Of a DNA stretch of 64,000 bases, positions 1 to 12,300 are shown in pieces. This DNA comes from Liolophura sinensis (Eukaryota; Mollusca; Polyplacophora; Chitonida; Chitonidae): assembly GCF_032854445.1 (NCBI RefSeq), contig NC_088299.1:4689001-4753000 (forward strand), in the 5' to 3' direction. Under the pieces are notes generated by a model. It was not told where the DNA came from and made no database searches. It saw nothing but the letters and a program-made list of their open reading frames with translations. A program made the translations under genes and the position numbers. Numbering within the stretch: position 1 is the first letter of the stretch; each line of letters starts with the position of its first letter.

Positions 1-437
1 ATAATCACATTAGTAAGTTCTCAAGCGGACCATACATCAATAATACATTCATCCCGTTATCTCTCTTACCCACTAGAATCCCAAGGATTCTACTTGAGAT
101 ATCATCACATTAATAACAAGTGACACGGTCACTGACTGCAAAAAAATGCATTCTTTATGAAGTGAATTTATTCGCACATTATAGGCCGAGGTCCTAGCGG
201 TCAGTTCACAAGAAGAAAGGGATAATTACCATTCATTGACAACATTATGCCACTAATTATTTTATTATATTCAAAGTCATCCTCATTCTTGTATGTGGAT
301 GACTGCATGGTCTTTCCCTCTGGAAAAAAAAAATCATTTTCTTTGCTGATCGTTCCGCGAAGCGAGAAGCGCGGCCATCTTGTTACAACTTTCCATGCAC
401 GCAAGGGCACATGTCAGCGACCATTTTTTGTTACATA
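1..437. other. AT-rich non-coding flank
   Basis: No gene is supported here. Short open frames occur on both strands but have no recognisable domain. The stretch leads into a SINE fragment. Confidence 0.4.
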
Positions 438-597
438 TGCTGTCTTTCTCTCCGATCTTACAAGGGAACGTCATCCAGCAACCTGCGGATGGTTGTGAGT
501 TTCCTTCTGGCAATGCCAGATTTCCTCCCGCCATAATGCTGACCGTCGTTGTGTATACGGAGTAAAACACCATTCTAATAAATAAATAAATAAATTA
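438..597 (+). mobile_element. SINE-A fragment (3' part)
   Basis: This is the 3' portion of the commonest SINE of the window (called SINE-A here). It has the core phrase 'CAACCTGCGGATGGTTGTG', then 'CGCCATAATGCTGACC', then 'AGTAAAACACCA' and an (AAAT)n-like tail. The tRNA-like head is absent and the 5' part is diverged. Open frames crossing it are not genes. Confidence 0.75.
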
Positions 598-1289
598 ACA
601 AATAAATTTTTGTCGCCTGACGCTATTCAACATTTGAAAGATTTATTCAACATGCTATACGGGTGTGAGACCTTTAGTCTTCAGATTTGAATTAGTTCAC
701 CTATTATAGTTTTAATTTACAAGTTGAACTTTAATCTTCTACCTAAAGGTCTATCTCTCAGCATTCATGTAAGCGAATTGAAACAAATGAACTCGCGGAG
801 ATTCTGTTAGTTTAGCATTCACGTATATATTCTAAGACTGGTATATACATGTACATACATGTGCATGTTGAACTGGACGGCCAGATTTACCCGCAAATAT
901 GTCATATACGTACGTAGTACATTTCCCATCAACCGACTGCTATAAATTGAATCAGACAGGTACAGATTTGTCTCCAATCATACGTGTAAAAGCTCCGCAA
1001 GAATATGATTGAGCAAATAAGTAGATTATTTGATCAAATAAAGCATATACTCTATAGTCCTGGAATAGACTTCGTACCCATCCTCTCTTTGAATGAAATA
1101 ACGTATATGCCAGAGAAAGACATAATGCGCCAGTACCCAGTTGTTAGCGGCTTACTACCATATTCAGTATCAACTTAGTTCCTTGTTGCCTTTGTTAAAC
1201 ATTCATGATTTTAAATGTTACTGTTACAACTGAGATTACAGCATGCATCATATAGCTTATATAGGGTTGCTGTTTAGTTAGGCGTTTCA
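598..1289. other. Non-coding AT-rich spacer
   Basis: I see no gene, RNA gene or recognisable repeat here beyond simple AT-rich sequence. Confidence 0.4.
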
Positions 1290-2230
1290 ATTAGTTTCAG
1301 GTTTAGTGTTCGTGTTAATATTAGGGTTGGTGTTTTGAATAGCATTAGGTTTAAGTGTTCGAATTAGTATTATTTTTAGGTGGTCAGATTACTGTTAGGG
1401 TTGGTGCTCATATTACTATATAATGTAGGTTTAAGTGATCGGACTAGCATTAGAGCCCAGATTAGTGTTACGATTAGTACTCATATTAATGTTAGCGCTC
1501 AGATTAATGTTTGGGTTAGTGCTCAGATTAGTGTTAGTGCTCAGATTAATGTTACGGTTAGTGCTCATATTAGTGTTAGGGTTAGTTCTCAGATTAGTAA
1601 TATAGAGGATTAGTGCTCAAATTAGTATTAGGTTTAATGCTGTTAGGGTTAGTACTCAGATTAGTGTTAGTGGTCAGATTAGTATAAGGGTTAGTGCTCT
1701 GACTAGTATTAGGGTTAGCGCTAGAATTATCAAAAGGGTTAGTGCTCAGAATAGTATTAGGGTTAGCGCTAGAATTATCAAAAGGCTTAGTGCTCAGAAT
1801 AGTATTAGGGTTAGCGCTAGAATTATCAAAAAGGTTAGTGCTCAGAATAGTATTAGGGTTAGCGCTAGAATTATCAAAAGGGTTAGTGCTCAGAATAGTA
1901 TTAGGGTTAGCATTAGAATTATCAAAAGGCTTAGTGCTCGGAATAGTATTAGGGTTAGCATTAGAATTATCAAAAGGCTTAGTGCTCAGAATAGTATTAG
2001 GGTTAGCGCTAGAATTATCAAAAGGGTTAGTGCTCAGAATAGTATTAGGGTTAGCATTAGAATTATCAAAAGGCTTAGTGCTCAGAATAGTATTAGGGTT
2101 AGTATTAGAATTATCAAAAGGCTTAGTGCTCAGAATAGTATTAGGGTTAGCATTAGAATTATCATTAGGGTTAGCGTTAGAATTATCATTAGGTTTAGCG
2201 TTCAGATCAGTACTGAATTTAGTGTTCATT
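1290..2230. repeat. TTAGGG-bearing minisatellite with higher-order structure
   Basis: This is a tandem array of about 24-bp monomers of the type GTTAGTGCTCAGATTAGTGT. From about 1720 onward the monomers pair into a 48-bp dimer: a half starting GTTAGTGCTCAGAATAGTAT and a half starting GTTAGCGCTAGAATTATCAA. Each dimer carries a TTAGGGTTAG core, so it resembles degenerate telomeric repeat. Because 48 is a multiple of three, long open frames appear on both strands (16-residue periodic peptides). These are by-products of the period, not genes. Earlier copies (1290-1700) are less regular, consistent with a founder array. Confidence 0.9.
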
Positions 2231-2411
2231 TTTTATTTATTTATTTAATTCGTGTTTTACGCGGTATACTCAAGAATATTTCACTTGACAGCATTATGGT
2301 GGGAGGAAACCGGGCAGAGCACTGGGGAAACCCACGACCCTCCGCAGAATACTGGTACACCTTCCCACATACGGCCGGAGAGGAAGCTAGCATGAGCTGG
2401 ACTTGAACTCA
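2231..2411 (-). mobile_element. SINE-A copy (minus)
   Basis: The tail (TTTATTTATTTATTTAATTC) is at the left, followed by the reverse-complement core with 'AGCATTATGGTGGGAGGAAA' and 'CTTCCCACATACGGCCGGAG'. It ends near the B-box-like 'GGACTTGAACTCACAG'. The A-box end of the head is missing. It directly abuts the right edge of the minisatellite. Confidence 0.85.
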
Positions 2412-2889
2412 CAGAAATTTTAGCACTGGCACGCATTTTCTTTGTCACAATGATTTTACTTTCGGCCTTGATTAGGCTTCACTGTGTTTGGCATGGCTCT
2501 ATTATATTCGAACCATGGAACATACAGTGTTTGGGGTGTTTTCTTTCCAGTTAATATATCGCATGGTTTCAATCCAATTCCTAGACATTAATATTTTTTT
2601 TTTTAATTTTTTTAACTCCATTGTTCATACTGATTTGATGGCAATAAATGCATGGTCGACAGCGCATGCGCTTTTGCATAAAGTTCCCGGAAGACCACTT
2701 GCTATCCACCGCAAGTAGCGCGCCAAAGGCTGGTGTCAGTTATATAAAACTGACAGTCATCGCATTTAAAAGGAAACTGGTTGTTTCTATATCTAACATC
2801 CCGCTATACAGCCATCAAAACAAATCGAATGATTACATGTATTCCCATCTTTCTTGCTCCACATACATGCATGTATGCATTTATGTATG
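2412..2889. other. Non-coding spacer
   Basis: Nothing recognisable. Includes T-rich runs near 2595-2615. Confidence 0.35.
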
Positions 2890-3130
2890 TTTGCATGGGT
2901 TATAACGTCGTACTTAACCATTTTTCAGTCATATGATGACGAGGAGTCATTAGGTGTATGTACATATATTGTGTCTTCTTGTGACAGGGCGAGTCCATGC
3001 CGCCAAAGTGCTGCCGTCACTGGAGTATCATGCCGAAGACAACAGGCATGACACCCCACCCTATTCACATTATGTTGACACCGGGTCAACCAGTCTTACT
3101 TCCTTGTTCTAACCTATCAGTACTGAGCGC
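2890..3130 (-). mobile_element. SINE-B fragment
   Basis: This is a diverged copy of the second SINE family, recognised by 'AACGTCGTACTTAACCATTT' and 'TTCAGTCATATGATGACGAG', then 'CGGGTCAACCAGTC'. In the better copy at 63289-63619 the tRNA-like head lies at the right, so this copy is also on the minus strand. The head region is not recognisable here. Confidence 0.65.
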
Positions 3131-3264
3131 GCAGAGAGATCCACATGTATGTATAGACATACTGGTATGTATAACCAGACCATGATCGCTGCCATGCATC
3201 AAACAGTACTCAGTCTGAGTGATGTATAATACACATGTGTAAGCCTCAGATGTTGTCTCCTTAC

Positions 3265-3267
<3 letters not shown>

Positions 3268-3350
<83 letters not shown>
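3268..3350. repeat. (TA)n microsatellite
   Basis: About 83 bp of uninterrupted alternating T and A. The Tyr-Ile open frames on either strand are artefacts. Confidence 0.97.
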
Positions 3351-3351
<1 letters not shown>

Positions 3352-4921
3352 GTGAAACTGAAAACGCATATAGATAGATACATCTATCTCCACGAACAAG
3401 ACAGCCTCCTGCTACTGGATGTATATACTTGACCTGATATACACACAGTAGATATATTCAAACGATCGATAAAGTGTCTCAAAATGACGTCTGCACAAGC
3501 TGTACCTTCGGGAAGAGCTAGACTTGTCTTCTCTTTATATAGCTATATACAGAACGTGTTGCTCAGCGTACATACGGTAAGAAGCACGAGTTTGTTATGT
3601 TATGGGAATTATCTGATGTCGTAACGTACCTGTAGTGTTATATAGTTATAGCGACGTCTATCGCGAAAGCTTTGTCTACACATCCTGTTGTAAAATAACA
3701 TGGTCAGTCGAAAATCTTCTCCTGCTCAGGAGCGATTCCGGTATTGTAGTTGGCCGGAAGCGTACACTGTAAATTCTCTTTCCTAGGGAGAATATATAAA
3801 CTCGTACAACGACATCTTGCCGTTTCTGCGGCGAAACGAAATACGGGAAATAGCAAATAGCTGGACAGTTAACATGTACTGTGTGGTTGATGCTTATAAG
3901 GCTTTTCTCATAAACACATATGCTATAAATTTCTAAAATTCTGTTATGTTGGATCAGTCAAAATACATCAAGGTTAAGTCTTTTCTAGAAAGAAGAAAAA
4001 ACTTCTTGAAAACTAGGATTACTTCCAAACCTATGTTGAAATTACCGTTGTGACAAAATGATATGACCTACATTCCATTAGAAATAGGGCCTAGTTTTTA
4101 AAGATAGCGTCAGGGTACACTGAATATTTGATATGTTGTATGCAAGAGTTTTGATAGGACATTGACAAATTTACTACATAAATAATAAAAAAGATCAATG
4201 TAAACTGTAATCGGACAGCCCACAGCGAGTTGCACATATATACGGATGATAGACATCACCGTGCTCGTATCTTGCCAGAAAGGTTGCCTCGGCAGTTCTG
4301 TCAGACAAAGGACGAGTCTATGTAATGATTAGTACTGAATCACCTTGTCTAAGAAAAAAAAGCGTCATTAATAATAAAACCGTTGGCTATCGCAGTTCCT
4401 AAAAATCGAATGTACATTGTTTGTGCAATGTTTGCGCAATCAGGCATTAAAGAGCACGTGGTCAACTCGTTGTATAGACAGTTGCAGGAGAGTACATGAC
4501 ATGTCAGATCTGAACGTTAAGTTAATGTAGCCACAATCGATATCAGCAAGGTTATGGTTAGTGCAGTGTTAAGTAACAAATGCAATGCTAGAAATAAACA
4601 CGTGTAGCTACTCTTGAAAGTGATGTCGGTACCTTCCCACTGTACGTAGGAGGGTTTTTTTTAAAAAACTAATTGGATGGGATTATATTTATTACATGTT
4701 CTCGAAACCCGACTGAATATGTTCAATCGATAAAAGACAGAGTTGCCTATCTAATTAACTGACGCTTTGATCCATGTGAATATTAATTTATTAGACCATG
4801 ACTTGGTTGAAGAATTGCCATCTTTGAAATTCGCAAATTACGTTGTTTTATTTTTGCATTTTTTTTTATTTGAAGTAAATCTATTTAACATGTAGTGATA
4901 AGGATTAAAATCAATATAAAA
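3351..4921. other. Non-coding spacer
   Basis: About 1.6 kb without a supported gene, RNA gene or clear repeat. AT-rich, with short homopolymer runs. Confidence 0.4.
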
Positions 4922-5826
4922 TCAAGGAATAAATTTAACAGCTATGTGGAAATGTTGCGGTGCACGGGCACTGGAAACAGACGAGATGTTGCATGACAAC
5001 TTAAGAAGACAAATAAAACATGGGAATGTTGCTGTACCAGAGGACAGATAACAGCTTGACGGGGAATTTTGCCGAACAAGAGGAGAGACAACAACTAGAT
5101 GGGAATGCTGCTTACAACAGGACAGATAACAGCTAGATGGGAATTTTGTTTTACACGATAACACATAACAGCCAGATGGGAATGTTGCCTGACAAGAGGA
5201 CAGATAACAGTTGAGTGGGAATGTTTTTTGCTTAGATGACAGATAACAGCTGAGTGGGAATGTTGCTCTACAAGAGGACAGATAACAGCTGGATGGGAAT
5301 GTTGTTTGACTAAAGGACAGATAACAACTTAATGGGAATGTTGTCTGACTAGAGGACAGATAACAGCTTGATGGGAATGTTGCCTCCGAGGACAGATAAC
5401 AGTTAGATTGAAATCTTGCCGTACAAGATATCAGTTAACAAGATATCAGATAACAGCTAAATGGGAATGTTGCCTTACAAGATAACATATAACAGCTAGA
5501 TGGGAATGTTGCCTTGTTAGGAGCAGATAGTTAGGTATAAATGTTGCTTAACAAGGGACATGACAACTAGATGGGAATGTTGATTATAACAAGACAGATA
5601 ACAGCCAGGTGGGTATTTTGCATACAAAGGATAACAGCTAGATGGGAATGTTGCCTTGTTAGAGAGCAGATAGCTAGGTAGGAATGTTGCTTAACAAGAG
5701 ACATGGCAGCTAGATGGGAATGTTGCTTATAACAAGACAGGCAACAGCTAGATTGGAATGTTGCTTTACAAGAGGACAGATTACAGCTAGATGGGAATGC
5801 TGCCTACGAGGACATATAAAAGCTGT
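4922..5826. repeat. ~40-bp minisatellite (GGGAATGTTG family)
   Basis: About 20 imperfect tandem copies of a roughly 40-bp unit built from GATGGGAATGTTGCC, ACAAGAGGACAG and ATAACAGCTA. Copies differ by substitutions and small indels, so the period drifts and no frame stays open for long. Confidence 0.9.
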
Positions 5827-7204
5827 TGTACGGCTTGGTCGTTCGTAGAAAACCACGTGAAGTTTTCCTCAAAATGGTCGGCAAAAGAACGCAAGTCTGT
5901 AGCTATACAACGATACTTTACTGTGTGAACCGTGGTGCAAATAGTAAGGACTCCCCCCCCCAACCCCATCCCCCTCAAAAAAATCAGAGTTTCGCCTAGT
6001 AGTTACAAGGTATATACATTTATGTTAATTCACATTCAAAATATATCTGAAATGGTTGAGCCGTAATCATTCATTCATCCAAAACGGAGACCGGTGAGGT
6101 ATACAGTAATCAACTTCTTCAAAGCTAGGTACCAATTCGGAACAACTTTTCACAAGATTGACTTCATCATATAGTGTTCTAGAAGTGCTTATCTCACGGA
6201 AGTTATTACATGACAGGCATTAACCAGGGGTTAAATGCATTTTATTTTCTTATTTGAACGGAAATGAAAGCGACAATTGGCAATTGCATTTTTCTGAAGA
6301 TGTTCGTCTCGGGTGAATCAGAAAAAAAAAAGTGAGGTTGAGTTGATATTAAATTAAATTAGATCCAATCGTTATATTCTTTCAAACGTATCACAGTGGT
6401 GATAAATGCATTGGCCAGAGCCTTGATAAGTCTATACAGGGCAGCGGTTGATCAGTTATTATGGGATTAAGCAATAGAAAAGAGAAGATAGCCCGGCAAT
6501 TTCAAACGCCTCAGAAATATTGCGCAGTCCTCCAATCACTATGGATACAGACCATAATTTGCGTTTGCTAAAAAAAGTAGTTCCAACTCTGATTTTTAGT
6601 ATTGCTTTCGCGGATTTTTTTCTTTTAGTCTGGCTTTTTTGTTGTTTGTTTGTTATCTTTTATTTATTTATTTATATTTTTTTGGCATATATATTTACCC
6701 TTTGGTTCGTTTCATCTTGTAGATCAGGCACTAAAGTTTAGTGCCATCGGGTGTGTTTTGAAAACGAAAGTCGAGTAGATGGAACTGTGTGGAAACGTCC
6801 GCATCACTGTCAGGATCATACCTCCAGACCCATCTTATGTTTGAGAAGCTAAAAATTTCACCCATCCTGGTTCCTCGAACTTTTTTTCGTCAGTAATGTC
6901 CCACTGGTTGGTCAACAACCGGGCAAATAGGGGTTGGGACCAGCTAGTAAAGGTCTGACAATAGTCATCGGTTTAAAATTTCATCTCTTCCACGTTTACC
7001 GGTCTACAGTCAACAACAATGACTCCATAGAGAGCCATTATTTCTTAAATAAACCACATTAAAACTGTAAACAAGTAAAAAAAATGTATACAATTAAAAA
7101 AGCTATATACAAGTAAAACAAACTACATGTATAAACAAGTGAACTAACCCAGGTAAGTAACTGGAAAACTGATTGTGACCCAAGACCACATATACAGCAC
7201 AACG
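5827..7204. other. Non-coding spacer
   Basis: No supported gene. A C-rich run lies at about 5953-5970 and T-rich tracts at 6600-6690. Confidence 0.4.
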
Positions 7205-7535
7205 ACGTCCCTCTGCCTTATAGGCTGCCGGCAATATGGCCCACAGTCCGAGGCTACCAGCGATGGCCCACAGTCCGAGGCAGCCAGCCATGGTTGACAG
7301 TCCGAGACTGCCAGCGATCACCAACATTCCCTAGCTGTCAGCAATGACCCAAAGTCCGAAGCTCCCAGCGATGATGCACAGATCAGGGCTACCAGTGATA
7401 TGGTCCACAGGCCTAGTCCGTCAGCGATATGGCCCACAGCCCGAGGCTACCAGCGATGACCCACAGCACGAAGCTGCCAGTGATGGCCCACAGTCCGAGG
7501 CTGCCAGCGATATGGCTCACAGTTCGAGGCTGCGA
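7205..7535. repeat. 27-bp minisatellite
   Basis: About 12 tandem copies of a 27-bp unit: ATGGCCCACAGTCCGAGG followed by CTGCCAGCG. The period is a multiple of three, which explains the open frames on both strands here. Confidence 0.9.
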
Positions 7536-7689
7536 TGTGGTATTTCATATTTGATATGCGCATTTCAAAAATACACCCCACGATTAAAAAAAACTGTTGG
7601 CTACTTCTACTTCCGGGCGACTATAAAATAAGATATAATGATGTACTGTTAAAAATGTAATAAATTCAGTACGATCGCTGCATTTTTTA

Positions 7690-8215
7690 AACCTAATTCT
7701 GCTTGTGTCACTGTGGTAGATGGTGTATAAGTTGCCACAACAGTAACTTATTTGCCAGCTATCACGCTGTCGTCGCTAGTCTGGTTTTACTGTCTATGCT
7801 GTACGTCTTTAAGTATATTGTGTTCCTGCGTAGACCCGGATTCTGCTGGTGGACTAAGTATCTCCGAAGCCTGGTCCCTTTGCCTTGTTTTAATGGGATT
7901 GTATGTTAAATGTGATGACACCACAGCATTTTGAGGACTTCGAGACCAGTGACGTCTAATAAATTGCAATTAACATCACTGAATTATGATACCTAATTCT
8001 GGTTAAGCTATGGTGTTAGGGGGCGTGCAATTTGCTACTGTTAAAGCATATACATGAACAGTTAGTATAAAACCCTGACTGAGGTAAATTGAGTCCGATT
8101 CCATCGTGTACGTGTGACCCATTTGTCAGCTATCGCACTATCGATGTTTTACTCTCTGTGGTCTAGCTGTAGTCATGGTTTACGTCTGTTTACTTCTCCC
8201 TTCTGTGGCTCGTTA
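7690..8215 (+). repeat. Dispersed two-monomer repeat, copy 1
   Basis: Two related monomers of roughly 300 bp lie in tandem. Each begins with ACCTAATTCTG, continues with a TGCCAGCTATCAC / TGTCAGCTATCGC motif, and then a 'GGTTTTACTGTCTATGCTGTACG'-like block. The same pair occurs in inverted orientation at 11880-12300. There is no coding potential and no recognised transposon terminus, so this is either a non-autonomous mobile element or a short satellite dimer. Confidence 0.75.
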
Positions 8216-8752
8216 GCTTCACCATCAAATGTATTGGGGCCTCTTTAAGACGATTTCTGCCTGTAGCAAAACTGTTCTAATAAGACGAATCCGTATTTCA
8301 AGAGTCTCGAGAGTTTACGCGGGGTGGGTCGAGATACGGTGTGGGGCTCTCGCAAACTAACGCGGTTAAAAGACGTCCAGCCGACAAATAAGTATATGCA
8401 AAATGTATATTCATTCTGTGACGATTTTTAGCCACGTTAGTTGGAGAGTTCCATCATGTCTCGTTCGTGCAAACCTGCGTGAAGTCGCGAGACTTCTGAC
8501 AATGCCGATTCGGCTTATTAATGCGGCCTCTTTTGAGGTACATTTTCCTGCCTCGTTATGTGGGACACAATGGCATAGACGCCAAAAGCAGTTACCACGA
8601 GTACGAAATTAGACCTATTATTGTGCAAATCCCCATAATTTTGAAAAGCCATAGTGTCTTAGTGACCTGGAAACATATATAAACGTGTCCATGGTGGGAG
8701 TAAAACTTACAGCAAGTAATAGCAAGGGCACCTTTGAAAGAGACACACAATT
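8216..8752. other. Non-coding spacer
   Basis: No supported gene. It follows the dimeric repeat and may hold its diverged end. Confidence 0.35.
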
Positions 8753-9012
8753 AATTTATTTGTTTGACAGGTGTTTTACGCCGAACTCAAGAATATTTCA
8801 CATACCACGGTGGCCAGCATTATGGTAGGAGGAAACCCACGGCCATCCGCAGGTTGCTAGAAAACCTTCCCAAGCAATACCCGGAGAGGAAGTCACTTCC
8901 CAGGAAGAGCATGAGCTAGCTGGACTTGAACTCACAGCTGTCGAATTGGCCAGAGACTTCTCAGTCATTGCGCCGCGCTGACACGCTAGCCACCTCGGCC
9001 ACGGAGGCCCCC
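8753..9012 (-). mobile_element. SINE-A, near full length (minus)
   Basis: The tail is at the left. The head at the right reads, on the minus strand, GGCCTCCGTGGCCGAGGTGG, the A-box region of a tRNA-like RNA polymerase III promoter. The B-box-like stretch is the complement of 'GGACTTGAACTCACAG'. It carries a small internal deletion in the core and a short insertion near 8900. Confidence 0.9.
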
Positions 9013-10866
9013 ACAAGGATGATCAAACACAGGTTGTTTATGTATTAATGTATCACCACTTAGAACCATCAGGCTTAACTGGTCCGTACGTCAGATTTGT
9101 GGGAGTAGAATGAATTATAGTCCACTCTTCAGATTGCCCTCTATAACAACAATACTCCCACTGCCCACTATCCCCAATCCAGCCCATCCACCCCTACCCC
9201 TTGCCCACCCACGAATACTGCAAACACTTAAAATACTTCTTTTATCCGTGCCATTATCTATATATCTTATATACATACAATCGTGTAAAACAATTCACAA
9301 ATTTGATAAAAAAAACTCTACAGATAGAGCGAATCGGTGATATATTTTGTTTGTTACTAAACGAAAGGCGTTACTGTGAATTATGTCCAGAATAAAGGCT
9401 TAACATGGCACCCTATATAAGTTCGGTTCTGCGCATGACCAAAACGTGTAAATGACGCCATGTAAGAACAGTGCTCCACACTGCATGGATGTAACATACA
9501 TGCAGTAGACACGCAACTAACACTGCACTAAGCTGACCATATGTACCAACTGGACACACCAACCAACCCTGGTTTATTACTCATTCCAGGTATAATATAG
9601 AGAGCTTATTGCCGTACTTGCCATGCGCATTTTGACCCGATGTCTTTCTCATGTATAGAGCTACTAGCCAATACATTTATGTGCATAGGCCTCGACAAAG
9701 CAACCTTTTCATCTGACCATTAGGTAGTCACGTGATCACCCGTGGGAAAAGGATGTGTTCTAACTGGTGTTGACGTCCAAAAGTGTCCAGATCGGATTAA
9801 ATCAGCATGTGTTGGCGAGAACGCACCATAAGCCTGTAGACCTATACACAAACATGAAGGGCTGTGCCGCGGCCAGCATGGTGGTCAAGACATTTACACC
9901 AGCTGGACCGATCACAAAGGCCATACGACAGCACCAGGGTAAGTGTGGAAATGAGCTTGTTTGTCTGCACTTAATGAAGCGTGATACATTTACCACATAA
10001 CCTTGACACGTGACGTAACTTTGCGCACACACATATTACGTAAGTGAGGGGATTTATTTCGAACTGGCATGCAGGATTGATTTCCTCGCCTTGACGGCGC
10101 ATGTCAATAGCACAGTGGGCGGGGATAAACCAGTATATACATATCTCCGGGCCTATAGCAGTCCACGGTAAACCCCAAACAGTACGGGCTCGCCCGACCA
10201 TTTCCCCTCGAATACGCGTTTACATGTTGCCTTTAGCACTTCAATTACAAACACTTCGTTGCTTTGTTGTTTATTTCCAAACCACATGCAGTCCATTTCA
10301 GAAATGAATTGGGCTGATTCCGCTTGGAATTTTTGAAATTAAGTCTTTTATATTAATCTGCCTCGCGAGATCAGAAATATGTTTAAGAGATATATACTTG
10401 TAGCGTCTAACAGCTTTAAATCTTTAGGGCTTAAAATCTGTAAATCAGGTATTGTGTATATTTCTGATCACGTGAAGCTCAGATTTCCCTGCTGATTTTC
10501 ATGTTCATTTATGTCCTTTTAAAGCTAAACATTCCTTGGTACACATGATAATTAAATCAATACAAAAGCTAATTGCATGCACTCACATATACCTGCATGG
10601 TTATTTTGACAGTATAGATAAAGTGAAATATTAAACTACCCTGGCTTAAACGTTGCCGTCATCCCGCACATATGGTGGCTCGGGGGATTCGTACAAGTCA
10701 GTTATGTCGCATAAACATTGGAAGGTGAGTTATACTGTCTCCGTACTGTGTTCTACTAAAGAATAGGAGTAGTTGAAAGATTGTGCTGCTATGAGTTAAA
10801 AGTGTCTGTTGTAAAATATTCATGCCAGTTAAGTATTTCCTCCATTTCTTTCATCGATTTCTTATG
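9013..10866. other. Non-coding spacer
   Basis: About 1.85 kb with no supported gene or recognisable repeat. Open frames of up to 77 codons on opposite strands at 9.77-10.2 kb overlap one another and show no domain. Confidence 0.4.
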
Positions 10867-11053
10867 ATTTATTTATTTATTTATTTGATTGGTGTTCTAC
10901 GCCGTACTCAAGAATATTTCACTTATACGACGGCGGTCAGCATTATGGTGGGTCGAAACCGGGCAGAGCACGGGGGAAACCCACGACCATGCGCAGGTTG
11001 CCGACAGACCTTCCAACGTACGGCCGGAGAGGAAGCCAGCATGAGCTTGACTC
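10867..11053 (-). mobile_element. SINE-A copy lacking the head (minus)
   Basis: The (ATTT)n tail is at the left, followed by a well-preserved core. It stops after 'GAGGAAGCCAGCATGAGCTT', so the tRNA-like head is missing. Confidence 0.9.
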
Positions 11054-11499
11054 GATTTCTTATGAAATTGGATGTTGTTTAATTGTTGTTGAAGTGCCTT
11101 TTCATAACGCACGACTGACTATCATTTGTATAGGCCTATATATATATATACATAGTGGAGTATATATAAATGCACGTAACATTGTATGCAAACAAAAAAT
11201 TTCGGCCACTGGATTATAATCAATGAAATTAAGAAAGAGTGTTATATACTTAAACAACTTAATGTCACTGTTATGGAAAGTTGAATTGTACTATGTTTCA
11301 CGGGTACTATTCATGCTGATAGTCAACTTCATATCCCCAACTTTAAATGTAACTATACACAATACGAGATATATACCGAGCAATAGGGACTATTTAGTGT
11401 TGCTACAGAACTGAATTTTGTTCTGAATAACAGAATGACTGAATGGTTACGTGTGACAAGGGAACATGTATTATTTAAGAAAATAGAATTTATTATATG

Positions 11500-11737
11500 T
11501 ATTTATTTATTTGTTTAATTATTGCTTCACGCCGCACTCTAGAATATTTCACTTATGCCACGGCGGACAGGATTATGGTGGGAGGAAACCGGGCAGAGTC
11601 CGGTGGAAACCCACGACCATCCGCAGGTTGCTGCAGACCTTCCCACGTACGGCCCAAGAGGAAACTAGCATGAACTGAACTTGAACTCACAGCGACCTCA
11701 TTGGTGGAAGGTTCCTGAGTCATTGCGCCGTGATGAG
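11500..11737 (-). mobile_element. SINE-A copy (minus)
   Basis: Tail, core and part of the head ('GAACTCACAGCGACCTCATT', then 'GAGTCATTGCGCCG') are present. It ends before the A box. Confidence 0.9.
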
Positions 11738-11879
11738 AATGTACTATATAAATCAGCCACAGCTATTAAAATTGAATATCTATAATTATAATAACAGTTT
11801 GTCAATAACATGTACTGCGATAGCTGATGAAGGATTGAATAAGGAATACAGTTTGGCTGTTCATGGCGTGTCCTGATAA

Positions 11880-12300
11880 CTGTATTTAGAATATAATTAT
11901 AGACGTATAGCAAAGAGAATAAAACCGGAGCAGTGACGACAGGTACCTGGTGAAATGCCGCACCCTGTCAGTTTACCTCAGTCAGGGTTTTATTCTGACT
12001 ATTCATGTAAATGTGTAAATACATGTAGTGGCAAATAACGCGCCCCTAGCATCATGGCTTGGGCAATTGCAATTTATTGGAATACTAGAATGACTCAAAA
12101 TACGCTGTGTTGTCATCCCATTTATCATAAAGAAACGTTAAAACAATGCAAAGAGACCATTCCTGTGGGAAGCTTAGCCCACCCGCAGAATCCTGGCTTA
12201 ATACAGTACAATAAACGACTTACAGCATAGAGAGTAAAACCAGAGCGGCGACAACAGTGAGATAATTTATGATAACAGTGAAGTAACACGCACATGAATC
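11880..12300 (-). repeat. Dispersed two-monomer repeat, copy 2 (inverted)
   Basis: Read on the minus strand this matches 7690-8215 in the same monomer order. Shared blocks include 'TAATAAATTGCAATT', 'AAACCCTGACTGAGGTAAA' and 'GGTTTTACTCTCTATGCTGT'. The two copies therefore form a roughly 0.4-0.5 kb inverted repeat about 3.7 kb apart. Confidence 0.75.

Noticed and set aside
1594-2248. Long open frames on both strands (211 and 168 codons), one with Asn-Ala-Asn-Pro-like repeats
   Set aside because: They follow directly from a 48-bp tandem repeat whose period is a multiple of three. Both strands are open at once and there is no non-repetitive domain.
4922-5826. CRISPR-like array
   Set aside because: The whole unit is repeated with drift, without constant repeats alternating with unique spacers, and this is an animal genome.
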